From positions 248,001-312,000 of the forward strand of contig NQOF01000004.1 of the NCBI GenBank assembly GCA_002270465.1: a DNA stretch of 64,000 nt. The letters run 5' to 3'. Numbering within the stretch: the stretch's first letter is position 1; the number at the start of each line of letters is the position of its first letter. Shown here in pieces: positions 36,818 to 45,634 of this stretch. This stretch comes from Blautia hominis. Lineage in GTDB: Bacteria > Bacillota > Clostridia > Lachnospirales > Lachnospiraceae. Under the pieces are notes generated by a model that saw only the letters and a program-made list of their open reading frames with translations, searched no databases and was not told where the DNA came from. A program made the position numbers and the translations under genes.

Positions 36818-37498
36818 ATGAATGTATTGGTGATCGGTGCAGATCGGGGACTGGGAAAGGTATTGTGTGAGGATCTGGCAAAGTGCGGCCATCAGGTCAA
36901 TGCCGGTGTCCTGAAGGAATCCAATCTGGGAAACTGTCTGTTTCAGGATAAAAATATATCTGCATACCTTATGGATGTCTCGGATGAAAGTTCTGTTAAA
37001 AGGGCAGCGGACGAGATTGGGTTAAAAGGGGAGAGATTGGATGCTGTAGTCCATGTGGCAGGTGTACTGATGCCAAGCGACAGGGAAAACTCACTTCTGA
37101 CGGCAGATATAGAAGATTTGATGACTGCTTTTAGGATCAATGCGGCAGGCATTATTATGGGATTCAGACAGTTCTATCCTCTGATGGTAAAAGGCGGACG
37201 GTATATTGCAGTCACCTCAGAGGGAGGCAGTTTTTCCTGCGAAGGGGATATGTTCCCGGGTTATGGGATCACGAAGACAGCAGCCAATAAAGTGATCCAG
37301 ACTTTAAGGTGTACGGTAGACGATGTGGAGATTCTGGCTATGCATCCGGGAAGAATGAATACTGTTATGGGACGGACCACTGCACAGATTGAGCCGGAGG
37401 AGTCAGCGGATGGTATCTGCAGGATTCTTGAAAAGGAAACGGTAATCAGTGATGGTGAATGGTTTATCGATTATAAAGGTATGCCAATGCCCCTTTAA
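36818..37498 (+). CDS. Short-chain dehydrogenase/reductase
   Basis: A 226-residue SDR. The nucleotide-binding motif is GADRGLGK near the N-terminus, and the active-site YxxxK is in YGITK with the TSEGGS strand before it. The ATG follows gggagg by 5 bases; the open frame starts 14 codons earlier in the VOC gene. It resembles the minus-strand SDR at 48301 in its second half (CITSEAGS, HPGW/HPGR). Likely oxidises or reduces a sugar or cyclitol hydroxyl. Confidence 0.85.
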   Translation: MNVLVIGADRGLGKVLCEDLAKCGHQVNAGVLKESNLGNCLFQDKNISAYLMDVSDESSVKRAADEIGLKGERLDAVVHVAGVLMPSDRENSLLTADIEDLMTAFRINAAGIIMGFRQFYPLMVKGGRYIAVTSEGGSFSCEGDMFPGYGITKTAANKVIQTLRCTVDDVEILAMHPGRMNTVMGRTTAQIEPEESADGICRILEKETVISDGEWFIDYKGMPMPL

Positions 37499-37540
37499 AT
37501 GCGGATGATCGGACAGGGGAATAAGAAGGAGTATGTAACA

Positions 37541-38479
37541 ATGAATGATTACAAAGCCGCAACGCAGCCCACCATCTATTTTATTGGGGTCACTACCGGG
37601 AACTCCTCTATCATGAAGGTTTTTCCAAAGTGGGCAAAGGAGTTAGGGCTGAAAGATACGGTTATAAAAGGAATGGATTTTCCTCTGCATGCGCCTGCCG
37701 GGTGCTATAGGGAAGCAGTTGAATTTATCAGGAGAGATCCTCTTTCCCTGGGAGCACTGGTAACAACACATAAGATAGATTTGTATCATGCATGCCGGGA
37801 TTTGTTTGATCACGCCGATGCTTATGCGGAAAAACTGGGTGAGGTATCATCCATATCAAAAAGAGACGGCATGCTCTGCGCTCATGCAAAGGATCCGATT
37901 TCCAGCGGCCTGACACTTGCGTCATTTGTGCCTCGGGGATATTGGGAACGTTATGATGGGGATGTACTGATACTGGGAGCAGGGGGAAGCTGCCTGGCTA
38001 TGAGCTTATATCTCACACAGCAGGAATTTGGGGCAGATGTTCCTAAAAAGATAATAATTGCGAACCGCAGCATACCGAGGCTTGCGTCAGCAAAGAAGAT
38101 TTTAGACGGAATCAATGACAGAACAAGGTTTGAGTTTATGCATAATCCCACGCCTGCGGATAATGATATTGCCCTGGCAGCTTTAAAACCCCACTCTTTA
38201 GTTGTAAATGCCACTGGTCTGGGAAAGGATGCACCGGGATCTCCCCTTACAGATCATTGCCTGTTTCCGTGTGACAGTCTGGTTTGGGAATTGAATTACC
38301 GGGGAAATCTGATTTTTCAGGAACAGGCAATGAGGCAGGCTGAGGAAAGGAACCTGAAAGTGTATGGGGGATGGACTTATTTTATACACGGATGGACACA
38401 GGTGATGGCAGAAGTATTCCATATAGAAATAAAGGGAAGCCAGCTGGAAAGATTAAGTGATATTGCCAGAGAAACATGA
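37541..38479 (+). CDS. Shikimate-dehydrogenase-like oxidoreductase
   Basis: A 312-residue protein of the shikimate/quinate dehydrogenase fold. The N-terminal substrate domain has IYFIGVTTGNSS and VTTHKID, with the catalytic-type lysine in THK. The NAD(P) domain has LGAGGSCLA, and the C-terminus keeps an NATGLG motif. It is more distant than housekeeping AroE: the S-x-S anchor of AroE is replaced by TTGNSS, and the N-terminus is longer. A catabolic role on a shikimate- or quinate-like or sugar-derived ring substrate is suggested by the operon. The start follows aaggag by 9 bases. Confidence 0.75.
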   Translation: MNDYKAATQPTIYFIGVTTGNSSIMKVFPKWAKELGLKDTVIKGMDFPLHAPAGCYREAVEFIRRDPLSLGALVTTHKIDLYHACRDLFDHADAYAEKLGEVSSISKRDGMLCAHAKDPISSGLTLASFVPRGYWERYDGDVLILGAGGSCLAMSLYLTQQEFGADVPKKIIIANRSIPRLASAKKILDGINDRTRFEFMHNPTPADNDIALAALKPHSLVVNATGLGKDAPGSPLTDHCLFPCDSLVWELNYRGNLIFQEQAMRQAEERNLKVYGGWTYFIHGWTQVMAEVFHIEIKGSQLERLSDIARET

Positions 38480-38504
38480 GCATAAATGACAGGGAGAGCA
38501 GGAG

Positions 38505-39080
38505 ATGAACAAATTTGATTGGGATAGAAGTTTTCTTGTAGACTTTGATCTGAAAACCGGATTCTCTAAGACTGCAGAAACAACAAAACGCAGCCTTTCA
38601 CAGATGAAGGATATGTTTCAGGATTCTGACGCGGCAAAAAAAATCCTGACAGAAAAAGATCCGCTTATCTATGAATTCTATGAACTGGGATGTCCGGAGA
38701 GGGCAGGTGATCTGGCCTTCGGCACAACGGTTGTATATCCGGGAAAAATAGGCAGCGAGTATTATATGACAAAGGGGCATTTTCACACGGTTTTGGAGAC
38801 GGCAGAGGTCTATTATACTCTGAGTGGTGAGGGATATATGGTAATGGAAAACCCGGAGGGAGATGCGATAGAACAGCGTCTGTGTACAGGTCAGGCAGTA
38901 TATGTGCCGAGGAGATATGCACATAGAACAGTCAATACCGGGAATGTTCCGCTGGTTTTATTTTATACTTTTGCAGCAGATGCCGGACATGATTACGGAA
39001 CCATTGAAAGCAGAGGATATCACAAAGTGGTCTTGGAGAGAGAGGGAAAAGCTGTGATTGAAGATAATCCTAACTGGTAG
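38505..39080 (+). CDS. Cupin-type glucose-6-phosphate isomerase-like protein
   Basis: A 191-residue cupin. The metal site is visible as KGHFHT, E in AEVYY and H in RYAHRTVN, matching archaeal-type phosphoglucose isomerase (PF06560), which interconverts glucose- and fructose-6-phosphate. Bacterial copies are mostly found inside sugar operons, as here, where it could handle released glucose after phosphorylation or an unusual aldose phosphate. It lies 25 bases downstream of the shikimate-dehydrogenase-like gene. Confidence 0.85.
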   Translation: MNKFDWDRSFLVDFDLKTGFSKTAETTKRSLSQMKDMFQDSDAAKKILTEKDPLIYEFYELGCPERAGDLAFGTTVVYPGKIGSEYYMTKGHFHTVLETAEVYYTLSGEGYMVMENPEGDAIEQRLCTGQAVYVPRRYAHRTVNTGNVPLVLFYTFAADAGHDYGTIESRGYHKVVLEREGKAVIEDNPNW

Positions 39081-39089
39081 GTGGGTGCC

Positions 39090-40040
39090 GTGGGAAAAGT
39101 CATGACAGTAAAGGGATGGATAAAGACGGAAGAATTGGGGTTTTGTCAGTGCCATGAGCATCTTATGATAAGAAAAGGCGCTTCCTGCAGAAGTAACGGA
39201 GCTTTGTGTATAGATGATTTTTCCAAAAGTAAGAGAGAAGTTCTGAGATATAAAGAAAAGGGCGGGCAGTCAATCATTGATGCGCAGCCGTGCGGATGTA
39301 ACCGGATGGCTGCTGGGCTGTATGGCATTTCGGAGCAGACAGGTGTCAACATCATTGCGTCTACAGGATTTCATAAGCTGGTCTTTTACAGTGATAACCA
39401 CTGGATCCATTTCCTAGGGGAGGACAAGCTGACAGATATTTTTATAAGCGAATTAGTCTGCGGTATGTTTGAAAACCTGGATGATGGCATGAACTCCAGA
39501 CAGATACCGGCCCGGGCTGGGATTATAAAGGCTGCCTTGGACAGGGAGAATCTCAGCATGCGCTATGAAAGGTTATTCTATTCTGTCTGCTGCGCCGCCA
39601 AGGAAACTAACGTGCCGCTTATGATACATATAGAACCCGGTTCCGATCCGCTCGGTCTCCTTGCCTATATCCTGTGCCAGGGCATAGAGCCCGGTAAGAT
39701 TATCTTTTGTCACATGGACCGTGCGGAACCTGACCTGGTGATCCATGAGAAACTGCTGGAACAGGGTATTTTTCTTGAATATGACACCATTGGACGTTTT
39801 AAATATCACAGTGACCTGGAAGAAGTAAAAATAATCAGAAAAATGCTGGATGCCGGATTTGAAGATCAGCTTTTGTTTTCTCTGGATACCACACGGGAAA
39901 GATTAAAAACCTATACTGCAGATGCAGTAGGTCTTGACTATATTTTAAGCTCATTTATTCCTGTTATGAAGGAAAATGGGATTTCTCCCAGGCAGATTGA
40001 AAAGATATCATACAGCAATCCAGTACGTCTCCTTGAATAG
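39090..40040 (+). CDS. Phosphotriesterase-family protein (probable sugar lactonase)
   Basis: A 316-residue amidohydrolase-superfamily protein. HEHL near residue 21 supplies two metal ligands; IPARAGIIKAA and IHIEPGSDP follow as in the PTE-like lactonases, and an FSLDTTRER strand supplies the final aspartate. Characterised relatives hydrolyse (phospho)sugar lactones. Next to several sugar dehydrogenases, hydrolysis of an aldonolactone is the natural guess. The start is uncertain: GTG 39090 has aggtgg 5 bases before it, GTG 39081 abuts the preceding stop, and ATG 39102 lacks a site. Confidence 0.78.
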   Translation: MGKVMTVKGWIKTEELGFCQCHEHLMIRKGASCRSNGALCIDDFSKSKREVLRYKEKGGQSIIDAQPCGCNRMAAGLYGISEQTGVNIIASTGFHKLVFYSDNHWIHFLGEDKLTDIFISELVCGMFENLDDGMNSRQIPARAGIIKAALDRENLSMRYERLFYSVCCAAKETNVPLMIHIEPGSDPLGLLAYILCQGIEPGKIIFCHMDRAEPDLVIHEKLLEQGIFLEYDTIGRFKYHSDLEEVKIIRKMLDAGFEDQLLFSLDTTRERLKTYTADAVGLDYILSSFIPVMKENGISPRQIEKISYSNPVRLLE

Positions 40041-40113
40041 TTGTATATCCGTCTGCAGTTCTGGGCAAGTGGAAGGACAGATGCAGCAGTATTTGAAAGA
40101 AAGGGCTATCTAC

Positions 40114-41070
40114 ATGAAGATATTAGTTACGCCGACCTCTTTGCAGCCAGGAAGCGATCAGAAAGCATTGAACATATTGAAGGAGTTTTCAGAAGATCTA
40201 GTATTTAACCCGCTGGGCAGGCCGCTGCGGGAGGAAGAACTGATTCCGCTGCTCTCTGACTGTGACGGGTATATAGCCGGACTTGATTATATAACGGAAA
40301 ACGTGCTGGATTCCTGCGGGAAGCTTAAGGTGATCTCCAGGTACGGTGCTGGCTGTGACAGGGTAGATATAGAGGCGGCAAAAAAGCATCATATCGTTGT
40401 GACAAATACGCCGGGGGCAAATGCCCAGGCTGTGGGGGAACTGGCTTTTGGACTTATACTCTGCACAGCACGTAAGATTGCGTATCTTGACAGCCAGCTT
40501 CGCATAGGCAGATGGGTCCGCGCCACAGGGGTAGAGCTGGCCGGAAAAACACTGGGTATTATAGGGCTTGGGGCAATTGGCAGAGTGGTAGCTAAATGTG
40601 CAGGGGGATTTGATATGAGAGTGCTGGCATATGATCCCTATATCGATCATCCATACTGTCAGACGAACGGAATTGCCCCGGTCTCTTTTGAGGAGCTAAT
40701 AAGAAAGGCAGATATTGTAAGCCTGCATCTGCCGCTGAACAGTAAGACAAGGTGTATGATCAATGCGTCTGTGATGGAAGAGATGAAGCAAGGCGTGATC
40801 ATAGTCAATGCTTCCCGGGGGGGAATCATAGATGAGGAATCAGCTTATGAATATTTGAAAAAAGGGAAACTTGGGGGCCTTGGATTAGATGCCTTTGAGG
40901 TAGAACCGCCAAAGGTGTCCCCTTTGTTTGAGCTCCCAAACGTCATAGTGACTCCCCATACCGGTGCACATACGGGGGAGGCTGCGGAAAATATGGCGAA
41001 TATGGCTGTTAAAAACCTGATTGACGTGTTATCAGGGAAGGATTGTGCCTATATAGTGGCCCGGAAGTGA
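40114..41070 (+). CDS. D-isomer 2-hydroxyacid dehydrogenase
   Basis: A 318-residue NAD-dependent dehydrogenase of the phosphoglycerate dehydrogenase type without the ACT domain. The Rossmann motif is GIIGLGAIG, and the catalytic residues are R235 in NASRGG, E264 in FEVEP and H282 in PHTGAHT. It interconverts a 2-oxoacid and a 2-hydroxyacid. The ATG used is preceded by aaaggg at 9 bases; the frame extends 46 codons into the previous gene without support. It could reduce an acid made by the upstream lactonase. Confidence 0.88.
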   Translation: MKILVTPTSLQPGSDQKALNILKEFSEDLVFNPLGRPLREEELIPLLSDCDGYIAGLDYITENVLDSCGKLKVISRYGAGCDRVDIEAAKKHHIVVTNTPGANAQAVGELAFGLILCTARKIAYLDSQLRIGRWVRATGVELAGKTLGIIGLGAIGRVVAKCAGGFDMRVLAYDPYIDHPYCQTNGIAPVSFEELIRKADIVSLHLPLNSKTRCMINASVMEEMKQGVIIVNASRGGIIDEESAYEYLKKGKLGGLGLDAFEVEPPKVSPLFELPNVIVTPHTGAHTGEAAENMANMAVKNLIDVLSGKDCAYIVARK

Positions 41071-41090
41071 ATGGAAGAAAGAGGATGCCA

Positions 41091-42419
41091 ATGAAAGCAA
41101 GATTAGTACCTTTGATTTTTGAAGAGGCAAATGAACGGGAACGAAGAGAATATACTGAACAGATGGTCCGTTTGCAGGAATATTACGGGGATGTAGCTGA
41201 TTTTACAGAGGTTGTCACTGTGGGAAGGCCTCTGCCGGAGGCGGATGCAATTGTTTTTCCTCAGCTTCTGGGAGCAGCATTCCGGCATCGGAAAGAGCTG
41301 TATGCTTATGATGTTCCGATGATCGTGCTTACATCACGTTTTGGAACCGTGGAGATGTGGGACTGGGAAATTGTTACCTTTCTGCGCGGAGAGGGAATGA
41401 ATGTCTTTTCTCCCTATAACGTCCAATTGGCTAAGACTGTGATCCGGGCGCTGGCGGTAAAACAGAGACTGAAAAACGGCGCAAGATTTTTGATGTTCCA
41501 GGATACGCCCGGGGAGGGGATGCAGGCAAATATTTTTAAGCGTTTTTATTGGTGGGAACAGGAATGTACTGAAAAAATGCAGGATATTTTTGGGATCACC
41601 ATGATATACCGCAGCTGGAAAGCTGTGGGGGACAGAGCAAAGGAATTCAAGGATGAAGATGCGAAGGCCCTGTATGAAAGCTGGAATATCAACGAGGAAG
41701 GTGTATGTCAGAAAGCGAGGCTGTCTGCTGCAAAGCTATATATGGCAGTAAAAGAAGTGATCGGGGAAATTGGAGGGGTTGACGGAGTAGGCAGCAACTG
41801 TCTGAATGAGTCATTTCATTGTGACAGCACCCCTTGCCTTGCCTGGAATATGCTGTTTGAACAGGATGATATCATATGGGCATGTGAGGGAGATACACTG
41901 ACTATGCTCAGTACCTTTATCTTATACAGGAGCCTTGAAGCCCCCATGATGATGACGAACTTATATCCGTTTCTTGTGGGTATGGCGGCCCTTGCCCATG
42001 AAAAAATTGACAGGTTTCCGGATATCGATGATTCGGACAACCATGCCCTTGGAGTGCACTGTGGATATTTTGGTTTTATTCCGCGCCGGTTTTGCAGCAA
42101 CTGGGTATTAAGACCAAAAGTCCTGGAGATAGTGGATGACAATGCAATTGTTGTAGACGCGGAGCTTCCGGCAGGTCCTGTGACAATCGCAAAAATTTAT
42201 CCTGACTTCGGAAGGCTGAGTTTGATTGAAGCAGAGATTGAACGCTATGTGCAGTATCCTGGCAGCGACTGCAGAAACGGCGCACTGATAAGATACAGGG
42301 ATGGTGAACGGGTAATGGAAGAGTTGTGTTCACACCACGCTTTGATAATTGCAGGTAAACAGAAAGCCAGGCTGCGGCAGATCGCCAAGGTATTCAGTTG
42401 GGAGATGACGCTAATCTGA
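41091..42419 (+). CDS. L-fucose/L-arabinose isomerase-like protein
   Basis: A 442-residue protein. The N-terminal half is a Rossmann-like fold and the C-terminal half resembles FucI/AraA-type ketol isomerases: WACEGDTLTMLSTF supplies the likely metal glutamate and ALGVHCGYFG the histidine region. It is shorter than FucI (about 590) and AraA (about 500), matching the uncharacterised 'sugar isomerase' group. It likely converts an aldose to a ketose for the FGGY kinase downstream. agagg precedes the chosen ATG; it is separated from the next gene by 15 bases. Confidence 0.7.
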   Translation: MKARLVPLIFEEANERERREYTEQMVRLQEYYGDVADFTEVVTVGRPLPEADAIVFPQLLGAAFRHRKELYAYDVPMIVLTSRFGTVEMWDWEIVTFLRGEGMNVFSPYNVQLAKTVIRALAVKQRLKNGARFLMFQDTPGEGMQANIFKRFYWWEQECTEKMQDIFGITMIYRSWKAVGDRAKEFKDEDAKALYESWNINEEGVCQKARLSAAKLYMAVKEVIGEIGGVDGVGSNCLNESFHCDSTPCLAWNMLFEQDDIIWACEGDTLTMLSTFILYRSLEAPMMMTNLYPFLVGMAALAHEKIDRFPDIDDSDNHALGVHCGYFGFIPRRFCSNWVLRPKVLEIVDDNAIVVDAELPAGPVTIAKIYPDFGRLSLIEAEIERYVQYPGSDCRNGALIRYRDGERVMEELCSHHALIIAGKQKARLRQIAKVFSWEMTLI

Positions 42420-42434
42420 AAGAGGGGATAAAAC

Positions 42435-43568
42435 ATGAAAGCATTGAAGACAGCAGTGATTGGGTGTGGAGGCATCAGTGATATCTATCTGAAAAATATG
42501 ACACAGCGGTTTTCTGTACTGGATGTGATGTGCTGCTGTTCAAAAGGCGGCAGATCTGCTGAGATAAAGTCGGAGAAATACGGAATAAGGGCAGCCGGGT
42601 TTCAGGAAATTTTGGAAGACGAGGAAATTGATCTGATCGTGAATCTGACGCCGCCTGCGGCGCATTATGACATTATAAAAAAATCTTTGCTGGCGGGGAA
42701 GCATGTCTATACGGAAAAGGTAATTGTCAATGAATATGCAAAAGCAAAAGAACTGCAGATGCTGGCAGAGGAGAGAGGACTTAGGATAGGAGCTGCGCCG
42801 GATACCTTTTTAGGGGCAGGGATCCAGACTGTCCGGGCTGCAGTTGACAAGGGCCTGATCGGGCAGATCACATCCTGTCATGCGTCGATCAACAGAGATA
42901 TGGGTATGATTTACCGTCCCGGTTCTTTTGTAGTGGAACCGGGAGGGGGAATGGGATTTGATCTGGGCATTTATTACCTGACAGCGCTTTTATCTATATT
43001 GGGGCCGGTAAAGCAAGCAGCAGGAATCGTGCAGACGAACAGGCCCGGAAGGACAGTGGCGGATGCAGCCTCGCAATATTTCGGAGAATCTTATACTATT
43101 GAGAATGAAAATATTATGGCAGGCCTATTAGTTTTTGAGAATGGTACGGTGGGTACTTTAAATTTTAACGGGGATTCCATTTTCCCTGAAGTTCCTTATG
43201 TTGCGCTGTATGGAACGGAAGGCATACTGACGATACCGAACGCAAATGAATTTGGGGGTGCCGTTACCCTGCAGAAAAAAGGCTGGACCGAACCCATCAT
43301 ACTGCCAGCAGCCCATGGATTTTCCCAGAACTCCAGAGGGATTGGCGCAGCGGAGCTGGCTTGGTCTGTGCTTAAAAAACGTCCGCACCGGGCGAGCGGG
43401 GACATGGCCTGTCATGCAGTGGAGATTTTAGAGGGCATGGAGAAAAGCTGGAGGGACGGCTGTTTTAAGAATATAACCTCAAGGTTTCAGCGGCCGCGGG
43501 CGCTTCCGGAAAGCTATCCCTCATCCTATTCGGATATGCGGAGTGAGGAGAGTGTTCTGGCTATATAG
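42435..43568 (+). CDS. Gfo/Idh/MocA-family oxidoreductase
   Basis: A 377-residue NAD(P)-dependent enzyme. The Rossmann motif is AVIGCGGISD, and VYTEK carries the catalytic-type lysine (EKP in most relatives, EKV here). The C-terminal substrate domain has GGGMGFDLGIYYL. The family oxidises sugars or cyclitols at one hydroxyl, often making 3-keto sugars or lactones. The C-terminal tail (about 350-377) is Ser/Pro-rich. It is last in the first transcription unit; the DeoR promoter lies downstream. Confidence 0.88.
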   Translation: MKALKTAVIGCGGISDIYLKNMTQRFSVLDVMCCCSKGGRSAEIKSEKYGIRAAGFQEILEDEEIDLIVNLTPPAAHYDIIKKSLLAGKHVYTEKVIVNEYAKAKELQMLAEERGLRIGAAPDTFLGAGIQTVRAAVDKGLIGQITSCHASINRDMGMIYRPGSFVVEPGGGMGFDLGIYYLTALLSILGPVKQAAGIVQTNRPGRTVADAASQYFGESYTIENENIMAGLLVFENGTVGTLNFNGDSIFPEVPYVALYGTEGILTIPNANEFGGAVTLQKKGWTEPIILPAAHGFSQNSRGIGAAELAWSVLKKRPHRASGDMACHAVEILEGMEKSWRDGCFKNITSRFQRPRALPESYPSSYSDMRSEESVLAI

Positions 43569-43609
43569 CCTGGCCAGGTGAGCAGGTATATAAACCGAAT
43601 AGACGTTCA

Positions 43610-43667
43610 TGATTTAGTTGTGATATAATGGCTGAAAAGAGTTCATAAATAAAAATAAACTAAATCA
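43610..43667 (+). promoter_or_regulatory. Promoter of the DeoR gene flanked by a 10-base inverted repeat
   Basis: tgatttagtt at 43610-43619 is an exact complement of aactaaatca at 43658-43667. Between them lies an extended -10, tgatataat (tataat 43624-43629). No good -35 is seen, as expected for an extended -10 promoter. The layout suggests autoregulation by DeoR. Confidence 0.6.
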
Positions 43668-43687
43668 GTAAAGAGGGAAGGGTCTAT

Positions 43688-44470
43688 ATGCCAAATCGGG
43701 ATAACAGTATGTTTGCAGAGGAAAGGAAAAAATCAATAGTAGATTACGTAAACAGGAATATCAAGGCTACAGTGGAGGAGCTCTGCGATCTATTTTCCGT
43801 ATCTCCGGCTACGATCAGGAATGACCTGAGAGAATTGGAAGAAAAGAAATATGTAAAAAGGACCCACGGAGGAGTAATATCCGTTAAAAGCGGAAATTAC
43901 GAGCTTAATTCCAACGAGAAAGCGGTTGAATGTATTGCAGAAAAAGAGAGGATTGCCCAGGCTGCGGTTTCACATGTTTCCGAAGGTGATATTATAGCGA
44001 TTGATTCGGGAACAACAACTTATGAGTTCGCAAAACGACTGGTAACATTCCGGAATCTGACGGTTGTGACAAATGACCTCCATATATCTGAATACCTGGA
44101 GAGGAACAGCAAAGCAGAAATCATCCTGGCAGGCGGTAAAGTGCGGAGGGGTTATAACTGTACCACTGGGCAGAAGGCGGCGGTGACTTTGGCCGGATTG
44201 AATGTGGATAAGGCTTTTATAGGCGGAAACGGAATCAGTATGCAGAAAGGTCTGACAACACCTAATATGGATATGGCCGTTGTAAAGGAAACTTTGATCC
44301 ATATTGCCGATGAGATATATTTTCTGGCGGATAGTACGAAAATAGAGCATACGGCATTTATCAGTTTTGCGGGCATATCCCAGGTGGATTGTTTTATCAC
44401 GGATAAGGGTGCTGATAGGAAGTTTCTGAAGGAGCTTGAAGCAGTTGAAGTAAAGGTGGAACTGGTATAA
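43688..44470 (+). CDS. DeoR-family transcriptional regulator
   Basis: A 260-residue repressor. The N-terminal DeoR helix-turn-helix is followed by the signature VSPATIRNDLRELEEKKYVKRTHGG. The C-terminal sensor domain has AIDSGTTT and the NGIS and DSTKI motifs typical for binding a phosphorylated sugar. It probably controls the following dehydrogenase and kinase genes and responds to the kinase product. A 10-base inverted repeat spans its promoter. Confidence 0.95.
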   Translation: MPNRDNSMFAEERKKSIVDYVNRNIKATVEELCDLFSVSPATIRNDLRELEEKKYVKRTHGGVISVKSGNYELNSNEKAVECIAEKERIAQAAVSHVSEGDIIAIDSGTTTYEFAKRLVTFRNLTVVTNDLHISEYLERNSKAEIILAGGKVRRGYNCTTGQKAAVTLAGLNVDKAFIGGNGISMQKGLTTPNMDMAVVKETLIHIADEIYFLADSTKIEHTAFISFAGISQVDCFITDKGADRKFLKELEAVEVKVELV

Positions 44471-44611
44471 GGTTCATCCTGCTGTATTTGTGATAGAGAG
44501 ACTGTTTGTACAAGAAATTTGTTGGAAGGTAAGGAGAATGCGATGGGATTCCTGACGCAGGCTCCTTTTTTTATTAAGAGCCGGCTTGTTTATCATAAGA
44601 GAGGAGAGAAT

Positions 44612-45634
44612 ATGAATAATGTAGGTGTATGTTTGATCGGCGCGGGAAGAGCAGGCATGATTCATGCCAGGAATTATGTCAATAAGGTTCCGGGAGCGCA
44701 TATGGAAGCTGTTGCAGATGCTGTGGAGGAAACTGCAAAGGCAGCAGCAGCGGAACTGGGGATAAAGAAATATTATACGGATTACAGAGATGCGGTAATG
44801 GATGATGCAGTGGATGCTGTAGTGGTAGTTTCACCCACAAATCTGCATAAGGATATTGTTGTATACTGTGCCAATGCGGGGAAACACATTTTCTGTGAAA
44901 AGCCGATGGCAATGAATACGGAAGAATGCAGAACTATGGTTGAGGCCTGTGAGAGGAATAAAGTGAAACTGCAGATCGGTTTTATGAGGCGCTTTGATAC
45001 AAATTACAGGAGGGCAAAGGAAAGGCTGGACGCTGGGGAGATAGGCGAGCTTGTCATGATACGTTCCTGTACTAGAGGGCCTTCCAGGCCGCGGGAGTGG
45101 ATGTATGATATCAGGAAGTCGAACGGTATCCTGGCGGAAGTCAACAGCCACGATATAGATACTGTCCGGTGGATGGCCGGCAGCAATATAAAGACAATGC
45201 ATGTAGAGGCGGGGAATTACCGTAATAAGCAGGCAGAAGAGGGGTTCCCGGATTATTATGATAACGTTATTATGATGGGACAGTTGGAGAATGGGGTGCA
45301 GTATATAATTGACGGAGCTGTTTACGTCAAATACGGTTATGACGCGCAGGTGGAGCTGCTGGGTACAAGAGGATGTATCCGCATTGGCAGAGCGGAAGCG
45401 AACAGTGTTGTAACGGTCAGCGATACTGCCGGTATGTCACGCCCCTTCGTCAGCAGTTGGACGGAGTTGTTTAAAGATGCATATCTGGAAGAGGATAAAA
45501 GTTTTATAAAAGCAATAATAGAAGACAGTGAGACACTTGTTACGGGATTTGACGGGATGATGGCCGTTTGTGCCGTGGAAGAGGGCAATTCCATTATCAC
45601 AAAAAATATGAACCACAGGAGGAATGCAGAGTGA
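44612..45634 (+). CDS. Gfo/Idh/MocA oxidoreductase (inositol 2-dehydrogenase-like)
   Basis: A 340-residue enzyme. The Rossmann motif is LIGAGRAGMIH, the catalytic lysine is in CEKPMA, and the catalytic histidine is in VNSHDIDT, the IolG pattern. It resembles myo-inositol 2-dehydrogenases, but the substrate is unproven. The start follows gaggag; the frame opens 31 codons earlier with no site. Its stop overlaps the GTG of the next gene (GTGA), so the two are coupled. Confidence 0.9.
   Translation: MNNVGVCLIGAGRAGMIHARNYVNKVPGAHMEAVADAVEETAKAAAAELGIKKYYTDYRDAVMDDAVDAVVVVSPTNLHKDIVVYCANAGKHIFCEKPMAMNTEECRTMVEACERNKVKLQIGFMRRFDTNYRRAKERLDAGEIGELVMIRSCTRGPSRPREWMYDIRKSNGILAEVNSHDIDTVRWMAGSNIKTMHVEAGNYRNKQAEEGFPDYYDNVIMMGQLENGVQYIIDGAVYVKYGYDAQVELLGTRGCIRIGRAEANSVVTVSDTAGMSRPFVSSWTELFKDAYLEEDKSFIKAIIEDSETLVTGFDGMMAVCAVEEGNSIITKNMNHRRNAE

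Noticed and set aside
44519-44611. Longer start of the inositol-dehydrogenase-like gene
   Set aside because: The added 31 residues do not fit the family; gaggag and the Rossmann start favour 44612.
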